Origin: CAZQEZ01 sp964592475
Lineage (GTDB): Bacteria; Bacteroidota; Bacteroidia; Cytophagales; Cyclobacteriaceae
Assembly: GCA_964592475.1 (NCBI GenBank)
Contig: CAZQEZ010000187.1
Location: 1-7,441 of the forward strand
Direction: 5' to 3'
DNA: 7,441 nt
The position numbers and the translations under genes are program-made. A model generated the notes under the pieces. That model was not told the DNA's origin and did not search any database. It saw nothing but the letters and a program-made list of their open reading frames with translations. Positions 1 to 7,438 of this stretch are shown one piece after another; positions within the stretch are counted from its first letter, which is position 1; each line of letters opens with the position of its first letter.

Positions 1-1953
1 AAGGGTGTGGTAGCCGAAAAATACCCGGAAGTGGTGATCAGGAGGGAATCTGCTACCATCGTTAGAAATAAAGTGAAAGAATTATTCGATGACGAGTATT
101 TGTCGAATGTTCTTATTGATGAAAATGTTGAAGCAGAGGCTGCGGCAACCTTTTTAAATTCAGAACAGAATTATCCCCTTTTGAAAGGACAACAAACAAA
201 TTTTTACAAATGCTTAATTGAAAATGTATTTAACATTTTATCAAAGGCAGGTTTTTCAGGTCTTATTCATCCAGAAGGAATATACGATGATCCAAATGGA
301 CATATATTAAGAAATGAAGTTCTTAAAAGATTAAAATATCATTTTGAACATAAAAATGGCTTATTCCTCTTTTCTGAAATACATGATCAAATGATTTACA
401 GCATTAATGTATATGCTGGTAAAAAGATGGAAGTGAATTTCCATTCTATTAACAACTTATTTCATCCTTCCACAATTGATGGATGTTTTATTTCTTCGAA
501 TAATGAAATATGTGGAGGTATAAAAATCAAAGATCCCGAATCAGGTCAGATGAAATGGAACATCAAACCTCATCCGGATAGATTAGTGCATTTTACTGAA
601 AATGAACTGCGAATATTGGCGAAAACATTTGAAGATTCCGATGAATGGGAAAATACAAAATTGGTCTCCATTCATTCCCAACAAATAATTGCAGTTTTAG
701 AAAAATTGAGTTTACATTCCAATCATGTTGGCGATACGAAGTTCAAAGTTTCAGAGGGATTGCATGAAACAAATGCTCAAGATAAGGGAATCATTATTAA
801 AAATACTAAAATCCCTACATATGAGAATTATGAGTTGATATACAGTGGCCCCCACTTTTTTGTGGGAAACCCTTTATATAAATCCCCCAGGAAAGAAAGT
901 ACTCAAAACTCACATTATGACCCTATTGATTTGGAATCTATAACAGAAAGCTATGTTCCAAGAACCAATTATCGGCCTGCTGAACCTTTAGAGGAATACA
1001 TTAGCAGAATAAAAGGCATTAATATTATAGGACGTGATCCAATAAATAATCTTCCTATATATGATCGATGGATTGATAATTACAAAATAGCCTTTAGTAA
1101 AATGCTAAGCATTGCAGGTGAAAGAACACTGCAGCCAGCCATATTACCTCCTAAAGTTGCCCATATTCACGGCGTTATATCAATCATTGTTCAAAATGAT
1201 AAAGAGACAATAGAAATATGTGGAATATGTTCTTCAATTGTTTTAGATTTTTTTATTAAAACTATAGGCAAAGGAAATTTAGGCGATAACGTCATTCAAA
1301 ATTTCCCTATAGGTTTAGCGGACAAATATTTCAAAAAATTGTCCATTAGAACATTAATGTTAAATTGCCTCACCAAATATTACAACACTTTGTGGCAATC
1401 TAACTGGAATGATGAATTTTCAGCTGACAGCTGGTCTAAGGTTGATTCAAGGCTTAAAGATTTTGGCACTTTAACAGCTGAATGGCAATGGAGTTCACCC
1501 CTAAGAAATTATTTTGAGCGCCGACAAGCTTTACTGGAAATAGATGTAATTGTGGCTATGGCTTTAGGATTGTCCCTGGAAGAACTTATCCTGATTTACA
1601 ATGTACAGTTTCCCGTATTGCAGCAAAACGAAGATGATACCTGGTACGACCAAAAAGGCAATATAGTCTTTACTTGCTCCAAAGGTCTTACCGGTGTAGG
1701 CATGGATCGCAAGGAGTGGGAGCATATCAAAGATTTACAGGAAGAACAGGTGATCGATTGTAAAAAATTCCCTAACCTTCGCTGTGAGACACCTGGTCAA
1801 ATCAATTATACCATTACCAAATCAGAATTGTACCATGGCAAAGAAGTGACTTACTATGCCCCCTTCGACAAATGTGACCGGGTGGAGGATTACAGGCAGG
1901 CATGGGTTCATTTTGAAAAAATATTTAACCAGAAAACATCAGTAATAGTATAA
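1..1953 (+). CDS. Eco57I/PglX-like DNA methyltransferase-specificity protein, C-terminal part (5' truncated by window edge)
   Basis: Probable N6-adenine DNA methyltransferase with built-in target recognition, likely the modification part of a defence module. The frame is already open at base 1 (Lys-Gly before the GTG at 7), so that GTG is probably internal. Numbering from the GTG, I recognise blocks typical of large Eco57I-type methylases: FLNSEQNYPLLKGQQTN (49-65), a segment with LIHPEG that follows the catalytic core, SGPHFFVGNPLYKSPR (280-295), YVPRTNY (316-322), RRQALLEID (505-513), the WYD (546-548) block with GNIVFTCSKGL, and a closing YAPFDKCDR segment. No SAM-binding GxG or NPPY/W motif is visible. 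In relatives the NPPW motif sits just before the segment where this window begins, so the active site is probably just upstream. The full gene may be about twice this length. It ends one base before the helicase gene. The BREX protein PglX and the DISARM protein DrmMI are alternative affiliations. The family call rests on remembered conservation, not a search. Confidence 0.75.
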   Translation, partial: KGVVAEKYPEVVIRRESATIVRNKVKELFDDEYLSNVLIDENVEAEAAATFLNSEQNYPLLKGQQTNFYKCLIENVFNILSKAGFSGLIHPEGIYDDPNGHILRNEVLKRLKYHFEHKNGLFLFSEIHDQMIYSINVYAGKKMEVNFHSINNLFHPSTIDGCFISSNNEICGGIKIKDPESGQMKWNIKPHPDRLVHFTENELRILAKTFEDSDEWENTKLVSIHSQQIIAVLEKLSLHSNHVGDTKFKVSEGLHETNAQDKGIIIKNTKIPTYENYELIYSGPHFFVGNPLYKSPRKESTQNSHYDPIDLESITESYVPRTNYRPAEPLEEYISRIKGINIIGRDPINNLPIYDRWIDNYKIAFSKMLSIAGERTLQPAILPPKVAHIHGVISIIVQNDKETIEICGICSSIVLDFFIKTIGKGNLGDNVIQNFPIGLADKYFKKLSIRTLMLNCLTKYYNTLWQSNWNDEFSADSWSKVDSRLKDFGTLTAEWQWSSPLRNYFERRQALLEIDVIVAMALGLSLEELILIYNVQFPVLQQNEDDTWYDQKGNIVFTCSKGLTGVGMDRKEWEHIKDLQEEQVIDCKKFPNLRCETPGQINYTITKSELYHGKEVTYYAPFDKCDRVEDYRQAWVHFEKIFNQKTSVIV

Positions 1954-1957
1954 TATG
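1941..1957 (+). promoter_or_regulatory. Methylase-helicase junction: 1-bp spacing, no Shine-Dalgarno
   Basis: The methylase stop TAA (1951-1953) is followed by one T and then the helicase ATG (1955-1957). The 20 bases before the ATG lack any GGAGG-like run, which is common in Bacteroidota, where AT-rich leaders replace the Shine-Dalgarno. The spacing implies one transcript and probably translation by re-initiation, keeping the two proteins in a linked ratio. No internal promoter was recognised. Any operon promoter must lie upstream of the window. Confidence 0.6.
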
Positions 1958-4900
1958 TTAGCACTGCAACAGGCATATGAAGTTAAAGAGTCCATCCTGG
2001 CTTATTTGAAAGCCACCTTCAGCTTTAAAGACAAAGCTACCCACCAGGCATTCTATCATTTTCTCAATCATCCCCGGGAAGGCATTTTTAAAGGCCCATA
2101 CCTCAGTTTGAAATTGCCATTTGTAAAAGCCAACCAGGAGGAGAAAGATTCGATACCCCTGGAGATCAAACCTGCCTGGGATCCCTACGATCACCAGGTA
2201 AAAGCCTTTCACCGCTTACATACACAGGAGGATCACCTGCCCGAACCTACAATCATTACCACCGGTACCAGTTCCGGAAAAACCGAATCCTTTTTATTTC
2301 CCATCCTGGACTACTGTTATAAAAACAGGCATCGCCCAGGCATCAAAGTGATCGTCCTTTATCCCATGAATGCCCTGGCTACCGATCAGGCCAAAAGACT
2401 GGCCGAAGCAATTTTTGAAGATGAGCGGCTGAAAGGGATAATAACAGCCGGCTTATTCATTGGTGAAGGGCAGAATGCCAAAAAGTACCCCAAGACGATG
2501 GGAAAAGAAAATATCATCGAGCAACGGGATACTATAGTAGATTCACCACCGGACATTTTACTGACCAACTTTAAAATGCTGGATTACGGGCTGATGCGTA
2601 ATAATTTTCACAACCTGTGGAATTATAATTTTCAGGATGAAAGTTTGTTGAAATTTATAATCCTGGATGAGCTGCATACCTATGATGGTGCCCAGGGAAC
2701 AGATGTAGCCAATCTGATCCGAAGATTAAAATTAAAACTGAAAATTCCTCCCAATCAATTATGTCCTATCGGCACATCCGCTACCATTGGCACCGGTGAA
2801 GAATCATTTCAGCTATTGGCTGAATACGCTTCTACTGTCTTCGGAGAAAAAATTACTCCTGAATGTATCATCAGTGAAAACCGGGTGTCACTTTATGAGT
2901 TTGTCAATGAAAAAGACAGAGCTGAACTGGACGACTTATGGATTGGCACCAGTAGCTTACGCAACAGTGTATTGAAAGCCAATGATAATTACGAAGCTTA
3001 TCTGAAACGGCAGTACAAGCTATGGGGTATCGACGAAGAGATTGATCCCATCAGCCTGGGAGAAATTATAAAAAACAAGCAAGTCATTTATGATCTGCTT
3101 TCCCTTTTTGAGGATAGAAAATACCATACTATTGACGAGGTATCCCGACAACTGAGTCTGATCAATGAAGATTTTAATAAGTTAAGCGAATGGGATGAAC
3201 AAGGGCAGTTCAATCAAAAAGAGGCTGTGATTCAATCATTGATTGCCTTAATTGCGGAAGCCAAAATAAATCCGAAACGCCATTTTCCACTCATATATGT
3301 GCAAGTACATTTATGGCTACGTGAATTGAGCGGGTTATTGAGGGAGTTAAATGCAGAACCAAAATTTACCTGGAAGGACCAAATTAACAGCGAAAAGGAA
3401 GAAGTTAAAGCACTGCCACCTTACTTTTGCCGTGATTGTGGAGCCAGTGGCTGGATTGGTGTGAAGCATGACAATAAAAACCGGTTGGAAGACGACAACC
3501 AGGACGTTTATCAAAAATTCTTTGATAATCACAAACACATTTATTTTATCAATTACAATTCGGAGGACAATGCGCCGATAGAAGAGTATGAACCTTCAGA
3601 ACGAATAAACAAACATGTAAGCATAAAGACGCTTGAATTTTATAACAGCCCAAGTAAAAATACTATCAACATCATAGGGGTTAAAAAGCTGGACCAAAAA
3701 GGAAAGAATGATCACGTGTGTCCGGAGTGTAACTCTAAAAATACCATTAATATCATTGGNNNNNNNNNNNNNNNNNNNNNNNNNNNNNNNNNNNNNNNNN
3801 NNNNNNNNNNNNNNNNNNNNNNNNNNNNNNNNNNNNNNNNNNNNNNNNNNNNNNNNNNNGAGGAGCAAAAAGTAGTTAATGAAGCTCATACTAAAGATAT
3901 CCCCAATTATTCAATTGTACCGGAATTTATCCAGGTAGACCAGCAAGCAACTCAATACGAATGTAAAAAATGTGGCCATGTACTTTCTGTAGCTTCCCGT
4001 GATCATCAAGTAGCCGGCGGATTATGCTTAACCTATAGATGCACCGGCAAATACCAGGAAAGGAAGCAGCAAAACCACTTAAACTATTATCAGCTGGTTT
4101 ATGATCGAAAACGGTCTCCCCGCATTTACGCCGCTGATCATACCGGATTACTGGACAGGAAAGACAGAGAAAAAAAAGAAGCAGACTTCAAGAACAGAAC
4201 AAAGTTTAATTCTTTAAATGCGCTGGTAGCTACCTCTACTTTGGAAATGGGAATTAATATTGGCACTTTAAATACTGCTATCAATAATTCTGTTCCTCCT
4301 TTGCCGTCCAATTTTCTGCAAAGAATTGGTAGGGCCGGACGGGATTCCGGGTCTGCTTTAATTTTAAACTTTGCCCAAAGCCAGGCTCATGATTTGTTTT
4401 ACTATGGTGAACCCCGGGATATGATGGGAGGCGAAATCAATACCCCTGGCTGTTATCTGGATGCTAAAGAAATACTTAAACGTCATTTTTTTGCTTTTAC
4501 CCTGGATTCCTGGGTACTGCAGGATGCTCAAGCGAATGCCATTCCTCAATTCATCAAAACATTAAAGCTTTCCAATGCAGATCTTGATGATCCTCAATTT
4601 TTTATTAACAGAATCATAACCTTTATAAAACTAAATGAAGAAAAATTACTCGATCAGTTTACTAAGATATATGAGGGTGAGGTGAAACCGGAGGTGCTGC
4701 GGGAATTGAAAAACAACCTGGTAAATGATCAATTCTACCAAATGGTGAAATCCGTTTTCAAAAAGGTAAAGATTGAAATTCTTCATCTGCATCAAAAAAG
4801 AAAAGATATCGACGATTATATTAAAGAGCATAAGTTAGGCGAAGAAGATCCTGAAACCAAAAGCTTAAAGAATGAACAAAAAAGCTTATGGGGTATTTTC

Positions 4901-7438
4901 AAAAGCATTGAAAAAAGAAGTGTGCTTGAACATATGACCAATGTAGGTGTATTGCCAAATTATGCATTTCCCGAAACTGGTGTTACTCTCAATGCCAAGG
5001 TATTGGGAAACAAAGCGGTTGGCAGTACAAAGCCTCCATTAAATAAAGACTTTGAAATAACCAGATCATCCAGGCAAGCGATAAGAGAATTTGCTCCTGA
5101 CAACTATTTTTATTCGCAGGGATATCGTCTGAAAGTAACCGGTATTAACACCTTTGACTGGTCTGATCATCAAACCTTCAATGATTACCGGTTCTGTTCC
5201 AATTGCGATCATCTGGCATTGAAAACACCAGTCTTATCGGCTTCAAGCTGTCCAAAATGCGGTCATGATTCCTGGGGGGCGACAACAAATATAAAAAAAT
5301 TGGCTAGACTGAATACAGTAAAATCATTCAACAATCAGGTAGATGCCAGTCTTTCAGATACCAGAGATGACCGGGATAGTTTTCATTACATCATTTCACG
5401 TCACTTTCATTTTGACCCCGAGAGTGTCCATGGCGCCTGGGCGATGAAAAAAATTCCATTCGGAATTGAATATGTGAAGCAAGTTAAAATATTTGATCTC
5501 AATTTAGGCAGAAATGATGTAATTGACGCCAGAAAAATAACTATCAATGAAAATGAAGTGCCAGCTCATGGATTTATAACCTGCCGGTTTTGTGGCAAAT
5601 CCTCATCAGCCATTAATCAGAAAGATTACAAACTGCATTATGGTTTCTGTAGGAAAAATGATGCGGAATATCATGGAAAATCAGACGAGGTTTTTGAAGA
5701 AATTTTTCTTTTCAGAACTATTCAAACCGAAGCATTAAAAATCCTTTTACCGGTGCAGGAATTTGAAAGTGCTGCAGAAATCAAAATGTTTAAAGCTGGC
5801 ATAGAACTTGGATTAAGAAAGTATTACCGGGGAAACCCACAACATATTGACATTTCGGAATACAAAGAATATAACCACAAGACCCAAAAATTTGACAGGT
5901 ACCTGGTGCTTTATGACATTGTACCCGGAGGAACGGGCTATCTGGAAAAGTTATTCGATCCCAGGGAGTTCACCAAATTGTTAAATGAAACTTATAAAGC
6001 TATTAAGGAGTGCCGGTGTCAGCATCAGGGTAAAGATGGATGCTACCGATGTATATATTCCTATGGTAACCAATATTATCAAAAAGAATTAAGCCGAGAA
6101 AAGGCTGAAAAGAGATTCAGGCAAATAATACAGCAAGCTGATGCCTGGGATAAACTTACCAGTGGTTTAGGTAATGTCACTAACACCGGCCAAATTGAAG
6201 AATCGGAACTTGAAGAAAGATTCATCAGAAGCTTAAAAAATTTAGCGCAAAATAATGATGAATGGATTTTTGCAGCGAATAATGAAGATGGCATCGTTTG
6301 TTATGATTTTGGCTATAAGCTCAATAATCTTGAAGTGCTATACAGAATAAGACCTCAAATAGACCTTGGTCCAACAGATGGCATTAAGTATCAAACCCGC
6401 TCTGATTTTTTATTCATTTGCACTTACCTGAAAATTAATAATGAAGATGTAAGCTTAGAATCAGTACCCCGATTGGCCATTTATCTGGACGGGTATCAGT
6501 ATCATGCCTCTGCAGAAAACAATCGTTTCGCTACAGATTTGATCAAACGATTGGCAATTATTGACTCAGGCAATCACCTGACCTGGACTTTAACCTGGAA
6601 CGATCTTGACCAGTTTGATCAGGACCTGGAAGATGATCTGGCCCGGCAGTTAAATGAAAATGGTTTCAGTAAAACCAAAAACAGTTTATTGAAAGCATTC
6701 AAATCCAAAAAAGATAATTCATTTGCAAAAAACAGTATGAACAGATTATTAGAGTTTCTGAAATACCCAATAAGCAATCAGAAATTCAGCAAGGATCTGA
6801 TTCTATATTTATCTTTTTACCAAAAGGAGATGTTCAATCCCTCCTACCCTCCGGAGAAATTACCTGAAGCCTGTAAACTGGAAAAAGAGCTGTGGCGTGA
6901 AAAATATATTGATGGACCCGAAAAGTTAAAAACTGGTTGGTTTACCTTTCAGGGATTTGAAAATTTCAAATTATTCAAGCAGCGTATCCTTATTAAATTG
7001 GATATGACAGCTCCTGAATTACGAGCTATTTATGCATTAAACGATACTAATGAAATAGATAAAATCGAATGGCGGAAATTCTGGATCCTGTTCAACATAA
7101 CCCAATATTTTAAACAATCCATCTCCGGTATGGATGGCAAAGGTAAAGAAGAGGAAAAATCCACTGATCCAATCTACAAGCTGGAAGACACCCTGGAATA
7201 TTTTGAGCCACAATATCATGCCATAATCCAATCGATTTATGAGAAGAATATTCCTTTTAATCCAGATCAGGACTATTGCCTCACAGATAACGACGGGAAT
7301 TTAATTGCAGAGGCAGTAGTGGTTTTGCATGCTAAAAAAATTGCTATTGACCCATTAGAGACTGAATCCATGCAGGTTTTTCAATCGAAAGGATATCAAG
7401 TATATAAATTAAACGATTTTGACACCAGAATTTTATAA
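1955..7438 (+). CDS. Giant DruE-like DEAH helicase with DUF1998/MZB module and PD-(D/E)XK-like nuclease domain (contains assembly gap)
   Basis: Putative ATP-driven DNA translocase-nuclease of an anti-phage system, expected to be cytosolic. Visible in order: a family-like N-terminus with YLKATF and FKGPYLSLKLPF; Gln motif WDPYDHQ (75-81); Walker A GTSSGKT (104-110, Lys109); DELH (238-241); SAT (275-277); zinc knuckles C492/C495 and C589/C592; an N gap (codons 602-635); C670/C673 and C691/C696; HTGLL (729-733); motif V LEMGINIG (763-770); motif VI QRIGRAGR (789-796); a charged helical stretch (about 880-990); LPNYAFP (1000-1006); C1081/C1084/C1099/C1102; C1210/C1213/H1228/C1232; the DUF1998/MZB module (about 1320-1373); a nuclease-like domain (about 1413-1551); and a tail to 1827. 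The ATG at 1955 fits because family-like sequence begins within about 15 residues of it. DruE is the closest architecture I know. DISARM splits the helicase and DUF1998 parts between DrmA and DrmB. No search was run, so no symbol is assigned. The true length is uncertain because of the gap. Confidence 0.85.
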   Translation: MLALQQAYEVKESILAYLKATFSFKDKATHQAFYHFLNHPREGIFKGPYLSLKLPFVKANQEEKDSIPLEIKPAWDPYDHQVKAFHRLHTQEDHLPEPTIITTGTSSGKTESFLFPILDYCYKNRHRPGIKVIVLYPMNALATDQAKRLAEAIFEDERLKGIITAGLFIGEGQNAKKYPKTMGKENIIEQRDTIVDSPPDILLTNFKMLDYGLMRNNFHNLWNYNFQDESLLKFIILDELHTYDGAQGTDVANLIRRLKLKLKIPPNQLCPIGTSATIGTGEESFQLLAEYASTVFGEKITPECIISENRVSLYEFVNEKDRAELDDLWIGTSSLRNSVLKANDNYEAYLKRQYKLWGIDEEIDPISLGEIIKNKQVIYDLLSLFEDRKYHTIDEVSRQLSLINEDFNKLSEWDEQGQFNQKEAVIQSLIALIAEAKINPKRHFPLIYVQVHLWLRELSGLLRELNAEPKFTWKDQINSEKEEVKALPPYFCRDCGASGWIGVKHDNKNRLEDDNQDVYQKFFDNHKHIYFINYNSEDNAPIEEYEPSERINKHVSIKTLEFYNSPSKNTINIIGVKKLDQKGKNDHVCPECNSKNTINIIXXXXXXXXXXXXXXXXXXXXXXXXXXXXXXXXXXEEQKVVNEAHTKDIPNYSIVPEFIQVDQQATQYECKKCGHVLSVASRDHQVAGGLCLTYRCTGKYQERKQQNHLNYYQLVYDRKRSPRIYAADHTGLLDRKDREKKEADFKNRTKFNSLNALVATSTLEMGINIGTLNTAINNSVPPLPSNFLQRIGRAGRDSGSALILNFAQSQAHDLFYYGEPRDMMGGEINTPGCYLDAKEILKRHFFAFTLDSWVLQDAQANAIPQFIKTLKLSNADLDDPQFFINRIITFIKLNEEKLLDQFTKIYEGEVKPEVLRELKNNLVNDQFYQMVKSVFKKVKIEILHLHQKRKDIDDYIKEHKLGEEDPETKSLKNEQKSLWGIFKSIEKRSVLEHMTNVGVLPNYAFPETGVTLNAKVLGNKAVGSTKPPLNKDFEITRSSRQAIREFAPDNYFYSQGYRLKVTGINTFDWSDHQTFNDYRFCSNCDHLALKTPVLSASSCPKCGHDSWGATTNIKKLARLNTVKSFNNQVDASLSDTRDDRDSFHYIISRHFHFDPESVHGAWAMKKIPFGIEYVKQVKIFDLNLGRNDVIDARKITINENEVPAHGFITCRFCGKSSSAINQKDYKLHYGFCRKNDAEYHGKSDEVFEEIFLFRTIQTEALKILLPVQEFESAAEIKMFKAGIELGLRKYYRGNPQHIDISEYKEYNHKTQKFDRYLVLYDIVPGGTGYLEKLFDPREFTKLLNETYKAIKECRCQHQGKDGCYRCIYSYGNQYYQKELSREKAEKRFRQIIQQADAWDKLTSGLGNVTNTGQIEESELEERFIRSLKNLAQNNDEWIFAANNEDGIVCYDFGYKLNNLEVLYRIRPQIDLGPTDGIKYQTRSDFLFICTYLKINNEDVSLESVPRLAIYLDGYQYHASAENNRFATDLIKRLAIIDSGNHLTWTLTWNDLDQFDQDLEDDLARQLNENGFSKTKNSLLKAFKSKKDNSFAKNSMNRLLEFLKYPISNQKFSKDLILYLSFYQKEMFNPSYPPEKLPEACKLEKELWREKYIDGPEKLKTGWFTFQGFENFKLFKQRILIKLDMTAPELRAIYALNDTNEIDKIEWRKFWILFNITQYFKQSISGMDGKGKEEEKSTDPIYKLEDTLEYFEPQYHAIIQSIYEKNIPFNPDQDYCLTDNDGNLIAEAVVVLHAKKIAIDPLETESMQVFQSKGYQVYKLNDFDTRIL
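2177..2791 (+). other. First RecA-like domain of the helicase (Q motif to motif III)
   Basis: This segment (codons 75-279) carries the ATP-binding half of a superfamily 2 helicase. Gln81 lies in the upstream Q-like motif. GTSSGKT with Lys109 is the phosphate-binding loop. YPMNALATDQ is motif Ia-like. LLTNFKMLDY is a conserved stretch seen in MrfA/DruE-type helicases. DELH (238-241) is the Mg-coordinating DExH box and GTSAT is motif III. All catalytic positions that I can identify here are intact, so ATP hydrolysis by this half is expected. Confidence 0.9.
3653..3760 (+). repeat. Two degenerate 26-bp direct copies encoding SKNTINIIG, 81 bp apart, second copy abutting the gap
   Basis: Bases 3653-3679 encode SKNTINIIG (codons 567-575). 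Bases 3734-3760 encode SKNTINII plus a codon beginning GG (594-602), after which the Ns start. About 6 of 26 bases differ and every difference is synonymous. The second copy follows CPEC, where family members usually continue with a short beta segment, so that copy looks native. The first may be an old internal duplication, chance similarity, or a scaffolding artefact joining two strain variants. Confidence 0.6.
3760..3859. other. Assembly gap of 100 N inside the helicase gene
   Basis: One hundred consecutive N bases separate two contigs. A round 100 is often used as a placeholder for unknown length. As written, the reading frame resumes in phase at 3860 (codon 636), but this has about a one in three chance of happening by accident. 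The flanks belong to the same gene family in the right order, so the join is believable, while the number of missing residues is unknown and probably larger than 33. Confidence 0.95.
4136..4342 (+). other. Second RecA-like domain of the helicase (HTGLL to motif VI)
   Basis: Codons 728-796 include DHTGLL, a run rich in Arg, Lys and Glu, motif V (TSTLEMGINIG), SVPPLPSNFLQ and motif VI QRIGRAGR with the arginine-finger candidates Arg793 and Arg796. Relatives typically read GIDIG in motif V; here the aspartate is Asn768. The beginning of this domain is missing because of the gap upstream. Confidence 0.85.
5912..6073 (+). other. DUF1998 / MZB four-cysteine module
   Basis: Codons 1320-1373 show the hallmark YDIVPGGTGY followed by CRC (1353, 1355), GCYRC (1363, 1366) and IYSYGNQ. 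This matches the MrfA zinc-binding (MZB, DUF1998) signature found in MrfA helicases, in DrmB of DISARM and in DruE of Druantia. Four cysteines are present, as expected for one metal site. In MrfA the module is essential for helicase function; the same role here is inferred. Confidence 0.85.
6191..6607 (+). other. PD-(D/E)XK-like (Vsr/DUF559-like) nuclease domain
   Basis: Codons 1413-1551 show the order expected for a Vsr/DUF559-like endonuclease fold: a helix with Glu1420/Glu1421, RPQIDLG (1466-1472), RSDFLF with Asp1484, the strand YLDGYQYH with Asp1512 and His1517, then Asp1528, Lys1531 and Arg1532 in a helix, and LTWTLTWNDL (1542-1551) as the closing strand. The usual lysine of ExK is not obvious; DGxxxH-type sites occur in related families. 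This supports DNA cleavage coupled to translocation, but activity is an inference. Confidence 0.65.
6608..7435 (+). other. C-terminal tail of the helicase-nuclease, no assigned domain
   Basis: Codons 1552-1827 follow the nuclease domain. The first part is charged and probably helical, including a Lys/Asp-rich stretch and a low-complexity GKGKEEEK segment near 1728-1736. The last 60 residues look like a small alpha/beta unit: YCLTDNDGNLIAEA, a hydrophobic strand, KKIAID, then a helix and GYQVYKL. I recall a similar ending in other large DUF1998 helicases. Its function is unknown. Confidence 0.5.

Larger units (their letters stand above)
3428..4042 (+). other. Zinc-knuckle insertion between the two RecA domains, interrupted by the gap
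   Basis: Four CxxC-type half sites lie here: C492-x2-C495, C589-x2-C592, C670-x2-C673 and C691-x4-C696. They plausibly pair into two zinc ribbons inserted between motif III and motif V. In DruE-like helicases this region also holds the first strand of the second RecA domain, with a helicase motif IV segment that I recall as resembling FSDxxQDAxHRA. No such segment is present in the sequenced part, so it should lie in the N run. The pairing of the cysteines is inferred from spacing only. Confidence 0.6.

Noticed and set aside
7..9. GTG as start codon of the methylase.
   Set aside because: The frame is open to base 1, and the protein at this point matches the interior of a larger methylase family, so a start here would leave it without its catalytic domain.
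851..866. Perfect 5-bp inverted repeat with a six-T loop (cccac / gtggg), terminator-like.
   Set aside because: It lies within the conserved coding motif SGPHFFVG, lacks a following T run, and is explained by the codons.
2787..2975. Plus-strand 62-codon frame inside the helicase gene.
   Set aside because: Out-of-frame shadow with no domain, no ribosome-binding signal, and full overlap with conserved helicase sequence.
3596..3889. Minus-strand open frame crossing the N run.
   Set aside because: It is kept open only by the Ns and overlaps the helicase gene; no recognisable protein features.
7328..7351. HAKKIAID (codons 1792-1799) matches the HxKxxxxD phospholipase D signature, as in DISARM DrmC.
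   Set aside because: The GSxN portion expected after an HKD motif is absent, there is only one copy, and the surrounding pattern fits the usual ending of large DUF1998 helicases better.
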